Shown: positions 1 through 7,190, counted from the first letter of the stretch. The stretch: 10,744 bases of DNA from Elusimicrobiota bacterium (GCA_012514595.1 JAAYZZ010000061.1:1-10744), one strand, 5' to 3'. Notes: a model not told the origin generated them from the sequence alone. Translations and numbers: made by a program.

Positions 1-1
1 C

Positions 2-181
2 ATTTACCTGGTCTTTCGTGGAAAGCGCAAGGTGTACCAGCGCAATGGCATCAAGGGAAACTGGGAAGAGGTCGTGGAGCATGATGAGTATACCCGCGTC
101 TGGGAAGGGTTTGAGCTGGCGGTCAGTGAGCGGAAGATCCCAAGCTTTGTGGCCGAGATGCCTGAGCCTCAGTTGATATGA
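2..181 (+). CDS. C-terminal 59 residues of an unrecognised protein (5' end outside window)
   Basis: An open frame enters from the left edge and stops at TGA 179-181. Its codons mostly end in G or C like the downstream genes, and the other two forward frames look non-coding, so I take it as a real gene tail. The visible part is charged and soluble-looking. It begins IYLVFRGKRKVYQRNGIKG and ends in SFVAEMPEPQLI, with several aromatic residues (Y, W, F) between and no membrane segment. This is the position where mraZ normally sits in dcw clusters, but I cannot match the tail to the C-terminus of MraZ as I know it. The stop overlaps the rsmH start as ATGA, which suggests translational coupling and a shared transcript. 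Function unknown; a divergent MraZ or an unrelated small gene are both possible. Confidence 0.7.
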   Translation: MYLVFRGKRKVYQRNGIKGNWEEVVEHDEYTRVWEGFELAVSERKIPSFVAEMPEPQLI

Positions 182-1116
182 GCTTGGTGATGACAGCGGA
201 TCCAGAGACGTCTTACATGGAGATCCCCACAGGACATATTCCGATCATGGTCGATGAGGTGCGCGATCTTTTGGCCCTTCATCCGGGCCAGACCGTTGTC
301 GACGCGACCCTCGGGGGTGGCGGGCATGCGGCGATGATCTGTGAGGCGATCTCCCCATCGGGACACTTGATCGGACTCGACCAGGATCAGGAGGCACTGG
401 AGAGAGCGCGCGCACGTCTCCGGGAGTTTTCTGTCCGACAGGATTTCGTCAAAAGCAATTTTCGAAGATTGGCGGATGTGTTGGGGCAGGTGGGTGTTCC
501 TTTGGTTGATGCTGTCTTCCTGGATATCGGGGTCTCGAGTTTTCAGCTGGATGATCCGAGGCGGGGGTTCAGCTTTCGTTCCGAAGGTCCGCTGGACATG
601 CGGATGGACAAGGATGTTCAGGTCTCGGCTTTCGAGCTGGTGAATTCGATGGAGAAAGAGGAGATCGCGCACATCCTTTGGGCCTATGGCGAGGAGCGTT
701 TCAGCAGACGGATCGCAGAGGGGATCGTGCGGGCCCGGGCCCAGCGACCGATCGCGACCACGACCGAGCTGTCGGACGTCATTCTTCGTTCGCTCCCTTA
801 TCGATTTTCCCGCGATGGCATTCATCCGGCCACCCGTTCCTTCCAGGCCCTGAGGATCGCCGTCAATCAGGAGACAGATGCCCTGGAGGCGGTCCTGGAT
901 CAGGCCTTTACGCATTTGAAGGCCGGCGGGAGGATCTCGGTCATCGCATTCCATTCTCTGGAAGACAGGATCGTCAAAGAAAAGTTCAGGACGTTGGCCC
1001 ACAAAGGGGTCGCGCGTCTTTTGACCAAGAAGCCGTTGAGGCCGACCGAAGACGAGGTCGCCCACAATCCGCGGAGCCGCAGTGCGCGCCTGCGCGGGCT
1101 GGAAAGGATATCATGA
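178..1116 (+). CDS. rsmH: 16S rRNA (cytosine-1402-N4) methyltransferase RsmH (MraW)
   Basis: RsmH is the S-adenosylmethionine-dependent enzyme that N4-methylates C1402 in the decoding centre of 16S rRNA. The 312-residue product has the family signatures in order: GHIPIMVDEV near residue 19, the SAM-binding DATLGGGGH at 42-50, LDIGVSSFQLDDPRRGFSF at 115-133 followed by GPLDMRMD, HPATRSFQALRIAVN at 216-230, FHSLEDRIVK at 258-267, and NPRSRSARLR near the C-terminus. Length is normal for the family (about 310). The start is uncertain. ATG 178 overlaps the upstream stop as ATGA but has no clear Shine-Dalgarno. ATG 190 and ATG 217 are in frame, and 217 (MEIPTGHIPIM) would give an N-terminus closer to the usual family length. 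The gene ends in an ATGA overlap with ftsL. Identification is secure; only the start is open. Confidence 0.97.
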   Translation: MSLVMTADPETSYMEIPTGHIPIMVDEVRDLLALHPGQTVVDATLGGGGHAAMICEAISPSGHLIGLDQDQEALERARARLREFSVRQDFVKSNFRRLADVLGQVGVPLVDAVFLDIGVSSFQLDDPRRGFSFRSEGPLDMRMDKDVQVSAFELVNSMEKEEIAHILWAYGEERFSRRIAEGIVRARAQRPIATTTELSDVILRSLPYRFSRDGIHPATRSFQALRIAVNQETDALEAVLDQAFTHLKAGGRISVIAFHSLEDRIVKEKFRTLAHKGVARLLTKKPLRPTEDEVAHNPRSRSARLRGLERIS

Positions 1117-1445
1117 GAGCGTGGGGGCTTTTAAGGGTAGCGTTCTTTGTGACCATTGCCGTTATTTTTTATATCCATATTCAGATGAACACCTATGCTC
1201 TTGCCTATAAAGGCAAACTGAATCAGCACAGGATCGAGGCTCTTTCCGAAGAGAACTCCCTGGTCGAGAATGAGATCTTGCGGATCCAATCCTCCGACAA
1301 TATCGGCCGGAAACTTTTGGCAAAGGACAAGAACTATCAGTTCGCCGGACGCGGACATGTCATGGAGGCGGAAGAAAGGCCCGGAACTTTCATCAGTCCT
1401 TTGATGACCCTGGCGTTTTCACCGGGGGCTGGTCAGGCGCGATAG
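1113..1445 (+). CDS. ftsL: FtsL-like cell division protein (bitopic, coiled coil)
   Basis: A 110-residue protein starting MRAWGLLRV. It has a very short cytoplasmic end, one hydrophobic segment at about residues 8-24 (LRVAFFVTIAVIFYIHI), then a periplasmic stretch at about 33-70 rich in Glu, Leu, Ile and Asn (KLNQHRIEALSEENSLVENE) that looks like a coiled coil. This single-pass plus coiled-coil plan, the size and the position between rsmH and ftsI define FtsL, which in known bacteria forms a complex with FtsB and FtsQ and activates FtsW-FtsI. FtsL is poorly conserved, so the call rests on topology and synteny. ATG 1113 overlaps the rsmH stop (1114-1116) and is preceded by GGAAAGGA at 1101-1108, a good ribosome binding site. 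The same frame is open further upstream inside rsmH, but that part is a shadow. The C-terminal 30 or so residues are Pro- and Gly-rich and not coiled coil. Confidence 0.85.
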   Translation: MRAWGLLRVAFFVTIAVIFYIHIQMNTYALAYKGKLNQHRIEALSEENSLVENEILRIQSSDNIGRKLLAKDKNYQFAGRGHVMEAEERPGTFISPLMTLAFSPGAGQAR

Positions 1446-1454
1446 GCCTTTTTT
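1431..1454 (+). terminator. Possible weak intrinsic terminator or attenuator at the ftsL stop
   Basis: AGGC (1435-1438) and GCCT (1446-1449) can form a short stem around a 7-base loop. Alternatively GGTC (1431-1434) can pair with GGCC (1445-1448), using one G-U pair. Six T residues follow at 1449-1454. A stem of only four pairs is weak for a true terminator. It lies exactly at the only sizeable gap in the cluster, so partial termination or attenuation before ftsI is conceivable. Confidence 0.25.
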
Positions 1455-1509
1455 GTTGGTGAGTTAAAAAAGCGGATTTTTGTTTCCATCCTTAATCTGA
1501 AAACCTAAA

Positions 1510-1527
1510 ATAAGTATCAAAACTTAT
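1510..1527. repeat. Perfect 6-base inverted repeat ATAAGT-N6-ACTTAT
   Basis: ATAAGT at 1510-1515 and ACTTAT at 1522-1527 are exact reverse complements separated by six bases, 25 bases upstream of the ftsI start. It could be a small operator or a weak hairpin in the leader. A match this short can also arise by chance in AT-rich DNA. Confidence 0.3.
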
Positions 1528-1534
1528 ATCTTTT

Positions 1535-1544
1535 AAGGCAAGGA
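1535..1544 (+). promoter_or_regulatory. Ribosome binding site that fixes the TTG start of ftsI
   Basis: AAGGCAAGGA contains a good Shine-Dalgarno core, AAGGA at 1540-1544, seven bases before TTG 1552. An in-frame TAA at 1534-1536 excludes any start further upstream. The next in-frame ATG lies after the start of the membrane anchor. Confidence 0.75.
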
Positions 1545-1551
1545 CCCTGCC

Positions 1552-3234
1552 TTGGCTTACCAGCGCTATCCCATCCGTACGGGGATCATTTTTTCTGTCA
1601 TATTTGTCATTCTGTTCCTTTCTGTTGTAAAACTTTCCATGATCCAGATCTTTCGCGGTGCCTATCTTTCCGCGAAGGCAGACCGGCAGAACAGTCGTGC
1701 GGTGGAGCTGGAGCCCCGCCGGGGGACCATCTATGACCGGAACATGAAGGCCTTGGCCCGGAACGTGGTGGCGTATTCTCTGTATGCCGATCCCCGTTCG
1801 ATGACCCTGGAACAGAAGAAGACCGCGGCCCGTCAGGTCGCAGACGTCCTGGGGATGCCGGTGGATTCGGTCCTCAAGATCCTGTCCCGCGACCGGCATT
1901 TCGTCTGGATCCGTCGAAAACTTTCCCAGAAGCAGTATGAGCGACTTAAGGGAGAGTCCCCCCGGGGCCTTGGGTTCATCAAGGAAAGCCGGCGGTTTTA
2001 TCCCAACGGATCTCTGGCGGCGCATGTCATCGGCTTCGCGAATATTGACAATGAAGGCCTCCAGGGAGTCGAGTGGGAGCAGGACAGGTACCTGAAAGGG
2101 CGCAAGGGTATGGCCCAGTTCCTGCGGGATGCCCGGCAGAGGGACCTCCTGATCGAGAAGGAATTCGTGGCGCCGGTCGACGGGGCAGATGTGGTCCTAA
2201 CCATTGACGAGACGATTCAGTTCATTGCCGAGGAGGCAATAGAAAAGGCCTTTGTTCAGCATCGCGCCAAGGCGGCTACGGTGATCGTCATGGATCCCCG
2301 GACCGGGGAGATCCTCGCTTTTGTCAACCGGCCGTCCTTTGATCCCGGGAACCCGAATCGAAGCCCTGTCGAGAATCGCACGAACAGGGCCGTGGCGTTC
2401 GTCTACGAACCCGGGTCGGTCTTCAAGATCGTGACCGCAGCCGCGGCCCTTGAGGAGGGCGTTACCACGGAAGAGGAGATCATCTTCTGTGAGAACGGGA
2501 AGTACCGCATCGCCAATCATACGCTCAAGGATTCCCATCCGAAGGGCAAGCTGACCTTTCGGGAGGTCATTGAGCAGTCCAGCAATATCGGGACGGTCAA
2601 GATGGCCCAGAGGCTCGGGCCCCAGAAGGTCTATGAATATGCCCATCGGTTCCGTTTCGGCATGCCGACGGGGATCGAAATGATGGGGGAGGTCGCCGGG
2701 ACCCTCAAACCGCCTTCGCGATGGTCCAAGCTTTCGATCGGGGCCATTCCGATCGGTCAGGAGGTGACCGTGACCTCGGTCCAGCTGCTCACGATGATTG
2801 CGGCGGTCGCCAATGACGGGCTTATGATGAAGCCGCAGATCATCCGCCATCTGCGTTATCCGGATGGAGGGGTTTTTGAGGAACGCAAACCAGAGGAAAT
2901 GGGGCGGGTCATGACCGTTCAGACCGCGGCGCGTCTCAAGGAGATCCTGAAGGGGGTCATCGAGAAAGGGACGGCCAAACAGGCGAGGATGAAGGATATC
3001 TCGGCGGGCGGGAAGACCGGGACCGCCCAGAAGGTCGTGGGGGGGGCGTATTCTCACAGCAGTTTTGTGGCCTCGTTCATTGGGTTCGCTCCTGTTGAGG
3101 ATCCCCGACTGGCGATCGTGGTGACCTTTGACGAACCCCGTCCCGCCTATTACGGGGGGGTCGTGGCCGGGCCTGTCTTCAAGGAGATCGTGGAGAACGC
3201 GATCCGGTATCTTGATGCGAAGGGGGGACTTTAG
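1552..3234 (+). CDS. ftsI: Division-specific peptidoglycan transpeptidase FtsI (PBP3, class B PBP)
   Basis: A 560-residue class B penicillin-binding protein that cross-links septal peptidoglycan with FtsW. An N-terminal membrane anchor spans about residues 11-30. The pedestal domain begins with the conserved EPRRGTIYDRN at 54-64. The transpeptidase domain shows all three active-site motifs: S289-V-F-K292 in EPGSVFK (acylated serine), S343-S344-N345 (SxN), and K488-T489-G490-T491 (KTGT). No PASTA repeats follow, as in Gram-negative FtsI, and the length is ordinary. The start is TTG 1552, chosen because of the AAGGA ribosome binding site seven bases upstream and the in-frame stop at 1534. The product should therefore start with fMet despite the TTG. 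The gene ends one base before the murE ATG. Synteny with ftsL and ftsW supports FtsI rather than the elongation PBP2. Confidence 0.96.
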   Translation: MAYQRYPIRTGIIFSVIFVILFLSVVKLSMIQIFRGAYLSAKADRQNSRAVELEPRRGTIYDRNMKALARNVVAYSLYADPRSMTLEQKKTAARQVADVLGMPVDSVLKILSRDRHFVWIRRKLSQKQYERLKGESPRGLGFIKESRRFYPNGSLAAHVIGFANIDNEGLQGVEWEQDRYLKGRKGMAQFLRDARQRDLLIEKEFVAPVDGADVVLTIDETIQFIAEEAIEKAFVQHRAKAATVIVMDPRTGEILAFVNRPSFDPGNPNRSPVENRTNRAVAFVYEPGSVFKIVTAAAALEEGVTTEEEIIFCENGKYRIANHTLKDSHPKGKLTFREVIEQSSNIGTVKMAQRLGPQKVYEYAHRFRFGMPTGIEMMGEVAGTLKPPSRWSKLSIGAIPIGQEVTVTSVQLLTMIAAVANDGLMMKPQIIRHLRYPDGGVFEERKPEEMGRVMTVQTAARLKEILKGVIEKGTAKQARMKDISAGGKTGTAQKVVGGAYSHSSFVASFIGFAPVEDPRLAIVVTFDEPRPAYYGGVVAGPVFKEIVENAIRYLDAKGGL

Positions 3235-3235
3235 G

Positions 3236-4717
3236 ATGCGCTTGGGGGAATTGACACAGCGTCTGGATCTGGCGTTGTCGGCCTCCTGGGCCGAGATCGA
3301 GGTCGCCATGGTCGGGGATGACTCCCGACGGGTAGTCCGCGGAGGTCTGTTCGCGGCCCTGCCGGGCCCCCAGAAGAGCGGGGAGGAGTTTATTCCTCAG
3401 GCCGTCATGAACGGGGCCCGGGTCGTTCTGGTGGCGCAGAATGCCGATAGGGATCTCGAGACGCGATTCCCCGGGGTCTGTTTCTTGCGGGTCGAAGAGC
3501 CCCTCGCTGCCTTCCGCTCCATCGTTGATAAATTTTTTGGTCATCCGTCCGACAAGGTCCGGGTCATCGGCGTCACGGGGACCAACGGAAAGACGACGAT
3601 CACATATCTGGTGGAGGCTATCCTTGCGGCCGCGGGCCACAGAAGCGGTATTGTCGGAACGGTCAACTGCCGCGTGGGCGGTCGATCGATCCCTTCGAAG
3701 AATACCACGCCGGGGCTCGTGGATAACCAGGCGTTCCTGGACGAGCTGTCCCGCCAGGGGGTCTCTCATGCGGTCATGGAGGTCTCTTCGCATGCGCTGG
3801 ACCAGGGGCGGGTGGACCTGATCGATTTCAGGGGTGCGGTCTTTACGAACCTGACGGGAGACCATCTGGATTATCACAAGACGATGGAAAAGTATTTTGA
3901 GGCCAAGGCCCGGCTGTTCACGGGGCTGCATGGGCGGGCGTACGCGGTCCTCAACCAGGACGACATTTACGGACAGGCCCTTTTGTCCCGAACTCCGGTG
4001 CGTGCGATCACCTACGGCCGCAGAAAGGCCGCGGACGTCATGGCCACGGCGGAGAGCCTCGGTCTTGAGGGGACGCGTTTTCAGGTCCGGGCCTTTGGGG
4101 ATGAGTTCCCCCTCCGGACCCCGCTGATCGGCGTTCACAACATCTACAATATTCTGGCGGCCTTTGCCGTCGGGATCGGAGAAGGGATCGCGCCGGATGT
4201 GATCGTCAGAGGTGTCGAGGCACTCCGGCATATCCCCGGGCGTCTGGAACGGGTTCCTGTCGGGAATGGATTTCATGTCTTTATCGACTATGCGCATACC
4301 GATGATGGATTGAGGAATGTTCTTGAAAGCCTTCAGGTCGTCAAACACAAGAGGATCATCGTGGTCTTCGGCTGCGGAGGGGACCGGGACAGGACCAAAC
4401 GGCCCCGGATGGGGAAGGTCGCATCCGATCTGGCGGACCTGTCGATCCTGACCTCTGACAATCCCCGCGGCGAGGACCCGCAGGCGATCGTTGATGAGAT
4501 CATCCCCGGATTTGATCGGGCGTCGTATGACGTGATCCTGGACCGCAGGGAGGCGATCGCTCGGGCCCTGGATATCGCCCAAGAGGGCGACATCGTCCTG
4601 CTCGCCGGGAAAGGACATGAGACCTATCAGGTCTTCAGGGACAGGACCGTGGATTTTGTGGAACGCGATATTGTCATCGGGCATCTCAATCGCCGGGCGC
4701 AAAAAGAGGGGGCATGA
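3236..4717 (+). CDS. murE: UDP-MurNAc-L-Ala-D-Glu:meso-diaminopimelate ligase MurE
   Basis: This cytoplasmic ATP-dependent ligase adds the third stem residue. The 493-residue protein has the Mur ligase three-domain plan. The N-terminal UDP-binding domain carries DDSRRVVRGGLFAAL at 28-42. The ATP-binding domain has the P-loop TGTNGKTT at 114-121, NTTPG at 156-160, EVSSHALDQGR at 182-192, and FEAKARLF at 221-228, whose K224 corresponds to the carbamylated lysine. HNIYNILAA at 301-309 and IDYAHTDDGL at 350-359 follow. The C-terminal domain has DNPRGEDP at 408-415 and KGHETYQ at 459-465. DNPR is the known signature of enzymes that select meso-DAP rather than L-lysine. ATG 3236 lies one base after the ftsI stop with AAGGGGGG at 3220-3227 eight bases upstream. 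The frame is open further 5' but that part lies within ftsI and is not MurE-like. The gene overlaps murF by ATGA. Confidence 0.97.
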   Translation: MRLGELTQRLDLALSASWAEIEVAMVGDDSRRVVRGGLFAALPGPQKSGEEFIPQAVMNGARVVLVAQNADRDLETRFPGVCFLRVEEPLAAFRSIVDKFFGHPSDKVRVIGVTGTNGKTTITYLVEAILAAAGHRSGIVGTVNCRVGGRSIPSKNTTPGLVDNQAFLDELSRQGVSHAVMEVSSHALDQGRVDLIDFRGAVFTNLTGDHLDYHKTMEKYFEAKARLFTGLHGRAYAVLNQDDIYGQALLSRTPVRAITYGRRKAADVMATAESLGLEGTRFQVRAFGDEFPLRTPLIGVHNIYNILAAFAVGIGEGIAPDVIVRGVEALRHIPGRLERVPVGNGFHVFIDYAHTDDGLRNVLESLQVVKHKRIIVVFGCGGDRDRTKRPRMGKVASDLADLSILTSDNPRGEDPQAIVDEIIPGFDRASYDVILDRREAIARALDIAQEGDIVLLAGKGHETYQVFRDRTVDFVERDIVIGHLNRRAQKEGA

Positions 4718-6087
4718 TGTTCACGATCAGGGAGATCATGAAGGCCACAGGGGGGCGTCTGATCCGCGGCAGTGCCAAGAAGCAGGTTCGCGGCGTTTCG
4801 ACGGATTCGAGGACGATCAAGGCCGGGGATCTTTTTGTCGCTCTCGTGGGCGAGCATTTCGACGGGCACCGCTTTGCGCGGGAGGTAGTCCAGGCCGGGG
4901 CCGCAGGGATCCTTGTGAGCCGGGAGAATGTGGACGCCCCGGCAGATGTCCCTCTGATCCTCGTCGCGGATACGACGCGCGCCTTTGGCCGTCTGGCCGC
5001 GTTCCATCGGTCCCGCTTTAAGATCCCTGTTGTGGCGATTACGGGAAGTGCGGGGAAGACCTCGACGAAGGAACTGACGGCCGCGGTCCTGGGAACCAAA
5101 TACAAGGTCCTGTTCAACAAGGGGACCGAGAACAATCATGTGGGCGTGCCGCGCACCCTTCTTCAGATGACGCGCCGGCATCAGGCTGCGGTCATCGAGG
5201 TGGGGACCAATCATCCGGGCGAGATCGCCTGGCTGGGGGAGATCGTCCGTCCCACGGTCGCAGTTTTCACGAACATCGGGGCCTCGCACCTGGCCGGGTT
5301 CGGGGACCTCGAGGGGGTCTTTGCGGAAAAGTCCTCTCTTCTCGATCATCTGGCCCCGAAGGGAACGGTCATCCTGAACGCAGACGATCCGTTCCTTGCG
5401 CGGATCGTGAAGATGAAACGGCCGCAGAAGATCCTGACCTACGGCACGCAGAAAAAGGCGGGTGTTCATGTCCAAAAGATCGTGATGGACGGAGCAGGGT
5501 TCCGGGTCACGTTGAAGGACAAGAAAGTGTTTTTTCTTCCGTCGCTGGCCCAGGGGAACGTCATGAACGCGCTCGCCGCATTGTCCTGTGCCAGGATTCT
5601 CAAGGTCCCCACGGCCAAGGCGGTAAAGGCCCTGGCGTCGAGCGTGCCGCCGAAGGGGCGGATGGTTGTGCACGATCTCAAGGGGGTCCTCCTGATCGAT
5701 GATACGTACAATGCAAATCCCGTGTCGTGCCGGAACGCCCTGAAGGCCCTGTCTTTGATCCCGCGACGGGGAAAGGCCTTCTTTGTCGTCGGAGATATGC
5801 TGGAGCTTGGGCCTGAAGCCCGGCGCTGGCATGAGGAGGTCGGGGAGGAGGCCGCACGCGCCGGTGTCGATCAGGTCATCTCCGTCGGAGATCTGGCGCG
5901 GCATATCGGGACGCGGGCCCGTAGGAGAAAAAAGTCTCTTTTGGCGCGTCACGTGGCCGGAAAAGACGAGGCCCTGCGGATCCTTTTCGCTGATGTCCGC
6001 CCCGGGGATGTGGTGCTCGTCAAGGGATCGCGCGGGATGCGCATGGAGGAGATCGTCGAGAAGGTCCTTCAATTGGGAAAGGGTTGA
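4714..6087 (+). CDS. murF: UDP-MurNAc-tripeptide:D-alanyl-D-alanine ligase MurF
   Basis: MurF adds the D-Ala-D-Ala dipeptide to complete UDP-MurNAc-pentapeptide in the cytoplasm. The 457-residue product has the N-terminal substrate domain with STDSRTIKAGDLFVAL at 29-44, the P-loop TGSAGKTSTKE at 110-120, ENNHVGVPRTLL at 139-150, IEVGTNHPGEIA at 161-172, FTNIGASHLAGFG at 185-197 and AEKSSLL at 204-210 in the ATP domain. The linker to the C-terminal domain has IDDTYNANP at 328-336, then VGDMLELG at 359-366 and KGSRGMRMEEIV at 437-448. Length is normal. Two adjacent ATGs exist, 4714 (overlapping the murE TGA) and 4717. The purine-rich AGAGGGGG just upstream suits either, so the N-terminus may be one residue shorter. 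Sequence around residues 135-141 (FNKGTEN) differs from the usual GN-NN pattern. Confidence 0.96.
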   Translation: MMFTIREIMKATGGRLIRGSAKKQVRGVSTDSRTIKAGDLFVALVGEHFDGHRFAREVVQAGAAGILVSRENVDAPADVPLILVADTTRAFGRLAAFHRSRFKIPVVAITGSAGKTSTKELTAAVLGTKYKVLFNKGTENNHVGVPRTLLQMTRRHQAAVIEVGTNHPGEIAWLGEIVRPTVAVFTNIGASHLAGFGDLEGVFAEKSSLLDHLAPKGTVILNADDPFLARIVKMKRPQKILTYGTQKKAGVHVQKIVMDGAGFRVTLKDKKVFFLPSLAQGNVMNALAALSCARILKVPTAKAVKALASSVPPKGRMVVHDLKGVLLIDDTYNANPVSCRNALKALSLIPRRGKAFFVVGDMLELGPEARRWHEEVGEEAARAGVDQVISVGDLARHIGTRARRRKKSLLARHVAGKDEALRILFADVRPGDVVLVKGSRGMRMEEIVEKVLQLGKG

Positions 6088-6091
6088 AACG

Positions 6092-7186
6092 ATGTTCTAT
6101 TTTCTATCACAATTCAGTTCCGATATTTCGGGCCTCAATATTTTCCGCTATATCACTTTCCGGGCCGGGATGGCCGCGGTGACGACGTTCCTGATCAGTG
6201 TGGTCATCGGCCCCTGGTTCATCCGGAAATTGAAGGAGTGGAATTTCGGAGAAAAACCCGTGACCGGCGGCGGACGGGCCGAGGCCCTGGGGGCCGCGCA
6301 TCTGGAGTCGAAGAGGAACATCCCCACGATGGGTGGGATCCTTATCGTCGGGAGCATCCTGGCCGCCATGCTTTTGTGGGGTAATCTGAAGAACCCTTAT
6401 GTCCTTCTGACCCTCATGACCATGCTCTGGCTGGGCGGGGTGGGTTTTGCGGATGACTACATCAAGCTTTCGGGGATGAATAAGAACGGGATGCGCTGCC
6501 GGACAAAACTTTTGTGGCAGTTATTTTTGGCGACCATTGTGAGTTTCTATATTTATATGCGTCCGGAAGTGATGACCACCCTCGACGTGCCGTTCCTGAA
6601 AGGCGTGATCCTGGATCTGGGGATCTTTTATATTCTGTTCGTGATGGCCGTGGTAGTCGGGACATCCAACGCGGTCAATCTTACGGATGGTCTCGATGGG
6701 CTCGCGATCGGATGCACGCTTTTTGTCGCGCTCACGCTCGGAGTCCTGTCCTATGTCTCGGGACACACGGGCTTCAGCCAGTATCTCCTGATCCCTTATA
6801 TTGAAGGCGCCGGGGAGCTGACGGTTTTCTGTGCGGCGATGGCCGGGGCGAGCCTGGGATTCCTCTGGTTCAATTCGCATCCCGCCGAGGTCTTCATGGG
6901 GGATGTGGGGGCGCTCGCGCTCGGCGGGACTCTCGGGATCATCGCGGTCTTCATCAAGAAAGAACTGCTCTTGGTGGTCCTGGGAGGTGTTTTTGTGTGG
7001 GAGGCCCTCTCGGTGATGATCCAGGTCGCGTCCTTCAAGACGACGGGCCGTCGGATATTCTTGTGTTCCCCGTTCCATCACCATTTGCAGAAGATCAACT
7101 GGAAGGAGTCGAAGATCGTGATCCGCTTCTGGATCGTGGGGATCATCCTGGCGATGTTGACATTGACGACGCTGAAGATCAGGTAA
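6092..7186 (+). CDS. mraY: Phospho-MurNAc-pentapeptide transferase MraY
   Basis: This polytopic membrane enzyme transfers phospho-MurNAc-pentapeptide from UDP to undecaprenyl phosphate, giving lipid I. The 364-residue protein has about ten hydrophobic segments and the family motifs: KRNIPTMGGI at 74-83, FADDYIK at 119-125 with the Asp pair D121/D122, NLTDGLDGLA at 196-205, FNSHPAEVFMGDVGALALGG at 260-279 with the catalytic-site D271, and PFHHHLQ at 327-333. Each has a counterpart in E. coli MraY, where the Asp residues (D115, D116, D267) are essential for activity. ATG 6092 is four bases after the murF stop, with GGGAAAGGG as ribosome binding site about eight bases upstream. The frame extends upstream inside murF, but that portion is arginine- and serine-rich shadow sequence. 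Four bases separate it from murD. Confidence 0.97.
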   Translation: MFYFLSQFSSDISGLNIFRYITFRAGMAAVTTFLISVVIGPWFIRKLKEWNFGEKPVTGGGRAEALGAAHLESKRNIPTMGGILIVGSILAAMLLWGNLKNPYVLLTLMTMLWLGGVGFADDYIKLSGMNKNGMRCRTKLLWQLFLATIVSFYIYMRPEVMTTLDVPFLKGVILDLGIFYILFVMAVVVGTSNAVNLTDGLDGLAIGCTLFVALTLGVLSYVSGHTGFSQYLLIPYIEGAGELTVFCAAMAGASLGFLWFNSHPAEVFMGDVGALALGGTLGIIAVFIKKELLLVVLGGVFVWEALSVMIQVASFKTTGRRIFLCSPFHHHLQKINWKESKIVIRFWIVGIILAMLTLTTLKIR

Positions 7187-7190
7187 TGAT

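Larger units (their letters stand above)
1446..1551 (+). promoter_or_regulatory. AT-rich 106-base gap between ftsL and ftsI; candidate internal regulatory region
   Basis: This is the only intergenic stretch over a few bases in the cluster, and it is clearly more AT-rich than its surroundings. It has runs of A and T at 1465-1470, 1477-1481 and 1501-1511. TTGTTT (1480-1485) and TAAAAT (1506-1511) resemble -35 and -10 boxes, but the 20-base spacing is too long for a standard sigma-70 promoter. TATATC at 1525-1530 is another -10-like string without a good -35. I can support a regulatory role only from composition and position. Confidence 0.35.

Noticed and set aside
678..1112. Fusion of a long N-terminal domain to FtsL
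   Set aside because: The stretch is a frame-shifted reading of rsmH; FtsL starts at ATG 1113 with GGAAAGGA upstream.
1480..1511. Sigma-70 promoter TTGTTT - TAAAAT upstream of ftsI
   Set aside because: The spacing is 20 bases rather than about 17 and the boxes are imperfect, so I list only the region as a candidate, not a defined promoter.
3128..3235. 36-residue N-terminal extension of murE inside ftsI
   Set aside because: The extension is Arg- and Ser-rich and unlike any MurE. ATG 3236 has a clear ribosome binding site and follows the ftsI stop by one base.
2197..3309. Open frame of 370 codons on the minus strand across ftsI
   Set aside because: Antisense to the FtsI transpeptidase domain, with shadow-like composition. 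The shorter minus frames over rsmH (169-1065) and mraY (6521-7288) were dropped for the same reason.
3900..3930. Repeat between murE and murD (both encode a TM-x-x-YFEAK-x-RLF segment)
   Set aside because: This is the homologous carbamylated-lysine region shared by Mur ligases, so it reflects ancient paralogy rather than a DNA repeat.
3179..4702. Long open frame of 507 codons on the minus strand across murE
   Set aside because: It lies antisense to a gene with all MurE motifs and is rich in Arg, Asp, Pro and His with no recognisable domain. Strong G/C third-position bias keeps the opposite frame open.
4627..6072. Open frame of 481 codons on the minus strand across murF
   Set aside because: Same antisense shadow pattern, low-complexity charged composition and no motif.
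5783..6091. 103-residue N-terminal extension of mraY inside murF
   Set aside because: The added part is Arg-, Ser- and Trp-rich shadow of murF. ATG 6092 gives a normal MraY length and has a ribosome binding site.
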